A stretch of DNA of 8,460 bases from Hyphomonas sp. (lineage in GTDB: Bacteria > Pseudomonadota > Alphaproteobacteria > Caulobacterales > Hyphomonadaceae). Below, one piece after another: positions 5,661 through 8,460 of this stretch. The DNA lies in assembly GCA_024743015.1 (NCBI GenBank), contig JANSXJ010000146.1:1-8460 (forward strand). Reading direction: 5' to 3'. The notes under the pieces are model-generated. The model searched no databases and was not told the origin of the DNA. It saw only the letters and a list, made by a program, of their open reading frames with translations. The translations under genes and the position numbers were made by a program. Position 1 is the first letter of the stretch. Each line of letters opens with the position of its first letter.

Positions 5661-5773
5661 GCCTCTAGCGCGCCCAACTGATCAAAACCGCACAGGACTT
5701 GCCGCTAGGCAAGTGGTGACAGGACAGAGAGCATCTGCCAAAGCAAGGCACGTATTATCTGAGGAGTTCGTCC
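5661..5773. other. Intergenic region with a U-less hairpin
   Basis: 113 bp between the exported-protein gene and the crotonase-like gene. ACTTGCC (5697-5703) and GGCAAGT (5708-5714) form a perfect 7-bp inverted repeat around a GCTA centre. No T-run follows, so it is not a standard terminator. GAGGAG at 5761-5766 is a strong ribosome-binding site for the next gene. No convincing -35/-10 pair is seen. Confidence 0.5.
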
Positions 5774-6571
5774 ATGTCTGTCATCCAGCTCGAAAAGCAA
5801 GGTTCCATTGCCATTCTCACGCTCAACCGGCCTGACATGATGAACGCGCTCGGCCAGGAAGGGGACGGCGCTGCTGTCGTTGCGGCCTGTGCGGAGATTG
5901 AAGCGGATCCCGCCATTCGGTGCGCCATTCTAACCGGTGCCGGACGCGCCTTTTCAGCTGGTGGCGACGTGAAAGCCATGCGGGACCGTCAGGGCGCGTT
6001 TGCGGGCTCGCCTTACAATGTTCGGGAGGGCTATCGCCGCAATATCCATCAAATCGTAAAGTCGCTCTACAATCTAGAAGTGCCTCTGATCGCTGCCGTG
6101 AACGGGGCGGCGATTGGGCTTGGCTGCGATGTGGCTTGCATGGCGGATGTGCGGATTTCGTCCGACAAGGCGAAGTTCGGAGTGACCTTCCTGAAGCTTG
6201 GATTGATCCCGGGCGACGGCGGGGCCTGGCTGCTGCCGCGAATTATCGGCGCCAGCCGCGCCGCGGAATTGCTGTTCACCGGCGAGGTCATTGACGCAGC
6301 CACCGCACAGGACTGGGGCCTCGTCTCAAGAGCAGTTCCGGGCGAAACGCTGATGGATGAGGCTATGGCCCTCGCAACAAGAATGGCGGCTCAGCCGCCG
6401 CAAAGCCTGCGCGTTGCGAAAACGCTGCTGCGCCACGGCACCACGGCGAGCTATGAAACGATCATGGAAATGTCAGCTGCGGCGCAGTCGATGATGCATC
6501 ACACTGAGGACCATATCGAAGGCGTCAACGCGATCCTTGAGAAGCGCACGCCAACGTTCAAGGGCGAGTAA
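5774..6571 (+). CDS. Crotonase-superfamily protein, enoyl-CoA hydratase/isomerase-like
   Basis: 265 residues, normal for the superfamily. The CoA-binding and oxyanion-hole elements are present: AFSAGGDVKAM (59-69) and NGAAIGLGCDVA (110-121), then KLGLIPGDGGAWLLPRIIG (141-159) and the WGLVSRAVP segment. The C-terminal helices end in EKRTPTFKGE. In rat mitochondrial enoyl-CoA hydratase the two catalytic residues are Glu144 and Glu164; the matching positions here are Asp119 and Phe139, so a classical syn-hydratase mechanism is unlikely. The GLIPGDGGAWLLPRIIG style is closer to PaaG-like isomerases and other non-hydratase crotonases. It is probably an acyl-CoA isomerase, hydrolase or lyase in the cytoplasm, perhaps acting with the dehydrogenase pair, but it is in a separate transcription unit. 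Start ATG 5774 has GAGGAG spaced 7 bases. The stop lies 2 bp from the end of the convergent MAPEG gene. Confidence 0.88.
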   Translation: MSVIQLEKQGSIAILTLNRPDMMNALGQEGDGAAVVAACAEIEADPAIRCAILTGAGRAFSAGGDVKAMRDRQGAFAGSPYNVREGYRRNIHQIVKSLYNLEVPLIAAVNGAAIGLGCDVACMADVRISSDKAKFGVTFLKLGLIPGDGGAWLLPRIIGASRAAELLFTGEVIDAATAQDWGLVSRAVPGETLMDEAMALATRMAAQPPQSLRVAKTLLRHGTTASYETIMEMSAAAQSMMHHTEDHIEGVNAILEKRTPTFKGE

Positions 6572-6573
6572 GC

Positions 6574-6984
6574 CTAGACTGCTTTAGAAATCACCAGCCC
6601 GGCGAGTAGCAAGCCGCCCAGATAGGTTGTGAGCGCGCCTATTGCCTTGAGTGCATGCGGTTTTTCCAGTGTTTCGCAAATCAGGAATCCGATCGCGTGC
6701 AAGAAACGCGAAACGGTGACAACAATCATTGTCCACGTAACGAGTCCGCCGAGATCTCTGCCTTGATACGCGAACCCGACGACCAGGAACAAGCCGACCA
6801 GAAGCGCGGCGTATTCGGCGGCGTTGCCGTGAGCACGCTGGGCCTTGGCCATCCCTGAAGTCGGATCGAGCGGGGCACCATACGCAATGGTCTTGCTGGA
6901 TCCACGCTGGATGCTCGTCCAGAATGCGAGCAGCAAGGTCAAGGTAACCAGGCTGGCGGAACAGAGTAGAACGACAGAGTTCAT
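6574..6984 (-). CDS. MAPEG-family integral membrane protein
   Basis: 136 residues with four predicted membrane helices at about 4-22, 55-73, 80-99 and 112-132, the MAPEG layout (membrane-associated proteins in eicosanoid and glutathione metabolism). Family marks are QRAHGNAAEYAALL (49-62), with the Arg, Asn and Glu that in studied members contact glutathione, and VSRFLHAIGF (91-100). Bacterial members of this short type are mostly uncharacterised; glutathione-dependent transferase or peroxidase activity is possible but not shown by sequence. The start at 6982-6984 is chosen because GGGAGG (minus strand, 6993-6998) lies 8 bases upstream and the protein then begins directly with helix 1. The frame extends to an ATG at 7041 but this adds a non-family tail and has no good ribosome-binding site. 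It is divergent from the RidA-type gene across 68 bp. Confidence 0.88.
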   Translation of the reverse strand: MNSVVLLCSASLVTLTLLLAFWTSIQRGSSKTIAYGAPLDPTSGMAKAQRAHGNAAEYAALLVGLFLVVGFAYQGRDLGGLVTWTMIVVTVSRFLHAIGFLICETLEKPHALKAIGALTTYLGGLLLAGLVISKAV

Positions 6985-7052
6985 TTGATTAGCCTCCCAA
7001 TAGTATCCCGAACCGTGTAGAGCGCTTCGGAGCATCAGCAAAGGACACCGCC
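6985..7052. promoter_or_regulatory. Short divergent promoter region between the MAPEG and RidA-type genes
   Basis: 68 bp must serve both directions. Ribosome-binding sites are clear on both strands (minus GGGAGG at 6993-6998; plus AAGGA at 7041-7045, 7 bases before the ATG). I find no consensus -35/-10 pair on either strand, so the promoters may be weak or of a non-housekeeping type, or may lie inside the opposite genes. Confidence 0.4.
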
Positions 7053-7439
7053 ATGCCTTCTCCTCGCCAGCTTATCTCGACGGGGTCTCCATTTGAGCAG
7101 ACCATGGGATACTCGCGCGCAGTGGTGCAGGGCGACTGGTGTTTCGTTTCCGGCGTTACAGGATACGATTACGCGACGATGGAAATGCCGGGCGAGGTTT
7201 CCGTTCAGGCGCGGTTTTGCTTTGAAACGATCCGGTCTGTGCTGGCTGAGGCTGGTTTCGAGATGGCCGACATCGTGCGGGTTCAATACACGGTCACAGA
7301 TCGCGAGTTTGTCACGCGCGTTCAACCCGTTTTGGAGAAGTATCTGGGAGACATTCGCCCGGCCGCTACGATGGTCATTGCCGATTTGATCAACGCGGAG
7401 ATGAAAATCGAAATCGAAGTCACCGCTTTCCGCGGCTAA
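7053..7439 (+). CDS. RidA/YjgF/UK114-family protein lacking the deaminase arginine
   Basis: 128 residues, the normal size of a single-domain Rid protein, which assembles as a trimer with active sites at subunit interfaces. Recognised by SRAVVQGDWCFVSGVTGYD near 21-39, the helix VQARFCFETIRSVLAEAGFEMADIVRVQYTVTD (51-83), and the C-terminal KIEIEVTAF. Archetypal RidA deaminates 2-aminoacrylate-type enamines and imines using Arg105; here the PARS motif reads PAAT, with Ala105, while Glu120 is kept. It is therefore probably not a RidA-type enamine deaminase but one of the Rid subfamilies with other or unknown roles. Cytoplasmic, no signal peptide. AAGGA at 7041-7045 supports the ATG. Its 3' end overlaps the convergent beta-propeller gene by 20 bp. 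Confidence 0.9.
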   Translation: MPSPRQLISTGSPFEQTMGYSRAVVQGDWCFVSGVTGYDYATMEMPGEVSVQARFCFETIRSVLAEAGFEMADIVRVQYTVTDREFVTRVQPVLEKYLGDIRPAATMVIADLINAEMKIEIEVTAFRG

Positions 7440-8460
7440 GCGGCTTACGGCTCATCAGAGTGGCTTTACGACGGCTCATTTCGGCCAGAACCAGTTCCTT
7501 GCGTTTGCGGTTGGCGATGAACAGCTTTCCAGGCAACCCATGTCCTGAAATCGCGACGGGGCCCAGGCCTTCATTGCTCTGGTCTTCCGGGCCGAGCCGA
7601 TGATACCCAACCTGCTTCAAATCTCGCCCATTGGACCTGACCAGTGCGATAGCTTCCGAATGTCGATCCGGCGCGATCCACAGATGATCTTCGTCCAGTG
7701 GAAGGCAGAAGTAGGGGGCCATGTTGCTTGGCGGCCGACTGGGTGCAGTGAGCGCTGTAAGCCCGGAAAGAACGGGAGGAAACTGAGACGCATCCATCCG
7801 TTGCAATATGCCACCCCCGCGTAATGAAATGATGATATCCTGCGGATCGAACCAGGAGACGTTTATCGCCCAGGGGCGACCCGCGGTGGGCAGGGTTGCC
7901 AGTGTTTTCTTTCCAGATTGGTCGATGATTGAAATCGAGTCGCTGCCATAATTCGCCACCAATATATGCTTGCGCTGCTGGTCGAGACTGATCCCGCGTG
8001 GCCGCTTTCCGACATCCATCACGTTGACGATCCGGAGAGACTCTTCGTCTATGACCACGAGAAGACCATCCTCGGAGTCGGGCTTCTGGCACGTCACCAT
8101 TATTCTTTGTTTCGTAGGGTTGTAGCTGCCATTCCAGGCAAGACCATGTGGCAGACCGGGAAGGTCGATGCGTTTAATCAGGCCATTCTGATTGATGACG
8201 TCGACCGTCGCTGCGGCCCGGCAGGCCGTGTAGGCCATGTCGCGGCCACCTCCCGTTATTTCAACCGGATCCTCCGCGACTGAAATCGTCTTTGCAGGTG
8301 TCGCGCTATCGGTCTCAAACAGGAGCACAGAATGAGTTTCTGACAGGACGCTTGCAATGGTTTGTTTTGGGCTCGAGAAAGACAGGGTTTTTACGTCGAC
8401 CGGAGTCGCCTCCAACGGGAGACGTTCCAGGACTTCAATATGATATTCAGGGTCCACAGC
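7420..8460 (-). CDS. YVTN-type beta-propeller protein, 5'-truncated by the window edge
   Basis: 346 codons are visible and the frame stays open to the window edge. A GTG at 8455-8457 could be read as a start, but it has no visible context and the protein there already reads as strand-like sequence, so the true start is probably outside. Repeats of about 40-45 residues are of the YVTN/YncE-like type; the clearest is RPRGISLDQQRKHILVANYG followed by SDSISIIDQSGKKTLATLP, preceded by a similar blade containing PHGLAWNG and LLVVIDEESLRIVNVMDVG and followed by RPWAINVSWFDPQDIIISL. Such propellers usually bind partners or ligands and many are periplasmic, but a signal peptide cannot be judged here. 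The C terminus is a strongly basic tail (SRRKATLMSRKPLSRGKR). The stop lies inside the RidA-type gene (20-bp convergent overlap). No catalytic function can be assigned. Confidence 0.8.
   Translation of the reverse strand, partial: AVDPEYHIEVLERLPLEATPVDVKTLSFSSPKQTIASVLSETHSVLLFETDSATPAKTISVAEDPVEITGGGRDMAYTACRAAATVDVINQNGLIKRIDLPGLPHGLAWNGSYNPTKQRIMVTCQKPDSEDGLLVVIDEESLRIVNVMDVGKRPRGISLDQQRKHILVANYGSDSISIIDQSGKKTLATLPTAGRPWAINVSWFDPQDIIISLRGGGILQRMDASQFPPVLSGLTALTAPSRPPSNMAPYFCLPLDEDHLWIAPDRHSEAIALVRSNGRDLKQVGYHRLGPEDQSNEGLGPVAISGHGLPGKLFIANRKRKELVLAEMSRRKATLMSRKPLSRGKR

Noticed and set aside
5753..5758. TATTAT as a -10 box for the crotonase-like gene
   Set aside because: A start from it would fall inside or next to the ribosome-binding site at 5761-5766, and no -35-like hexamer lies 16-18 bp upstream.
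6574..7041. Longer MAPEG protein starting at 7041
   Set aside because: The 19 extra residues do not look like the family, there is no good ribosome-binding site, and the good GGGAGG is placed correctly for the start at 6984.

Overview
The window looks like ordinary chromosome of an alphaproteobacterium, most likely from the Hyphomonas/Maricaulis/Caulobacter side of the class. This rests on moderately high GC, the protein families present (DUF1289, a one-domain DTG protease beside a cobT-type gene, PimC/PimD-like acyl-CoA dehydrogenases) and Shine-Dalgarno-led genes packed tail to tail. Taxonomy is inferred from protein style only. I see no rRNA, tRNA, CRISPR array, insertion sequence or phage gene.

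Left part (1-2525): the 3' part of a TauE/SafE-type membrane transporter runs rightward and overlaps the end of a leftward two-gene unit. That unit holds a four-cysteine DUF1289 protein, coupled by an ATGA overlap to a membrane-anchored DTG aspartic protease. Divergent from it, across 127 bp, is a rightward CobT-family gene. By its backbone it is clearly derived from nicotinate-nucleotide:dimethylbenzimidazole phosphoribosyltransferase, yet several hallmark catalytic motifs are changed, including the two conserved active-site glutamates. This is the most unusual protein in the window.

Centre (2526-5105): an apparent operon of two acyl-CoA dehydrogenase subunits, PimC-like then PimD-like. Their FAD and catalytic motifs are split between the two chains, as in obligate heteromeric acyl-CoA dehydrogenases. 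A strong intrinsic terminator ends the unit. Palindromes sharing a TTTACG half-site lie upstream of both the cobT-like gene and this pair and may be operators.

Right part (5106-8460): a small secreted protein or lipoprotein starting just after the terminator; a crotonase-superfamily protein that lacks both hydratase glutamates; a leftward MAPEG-family membrane protein; a rightward RidA-family protein without the signature arginine; and a leftward YVTN-type beta-propeller protein cut by the window edge. The dehydrogenase pair and the crotonase-like protein suggest acyl-CoA (beta-oxidation-like) catabolism, substrate unknown. The other genes look like general housekeeping or accessory functions. 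Nothing here forms an obvious defence or mobile system. The points worth following are the degenerate CobT, the shared palindrome half-site, and the recurring pattern of recognisable enzyme folds with altered catalytic residues.
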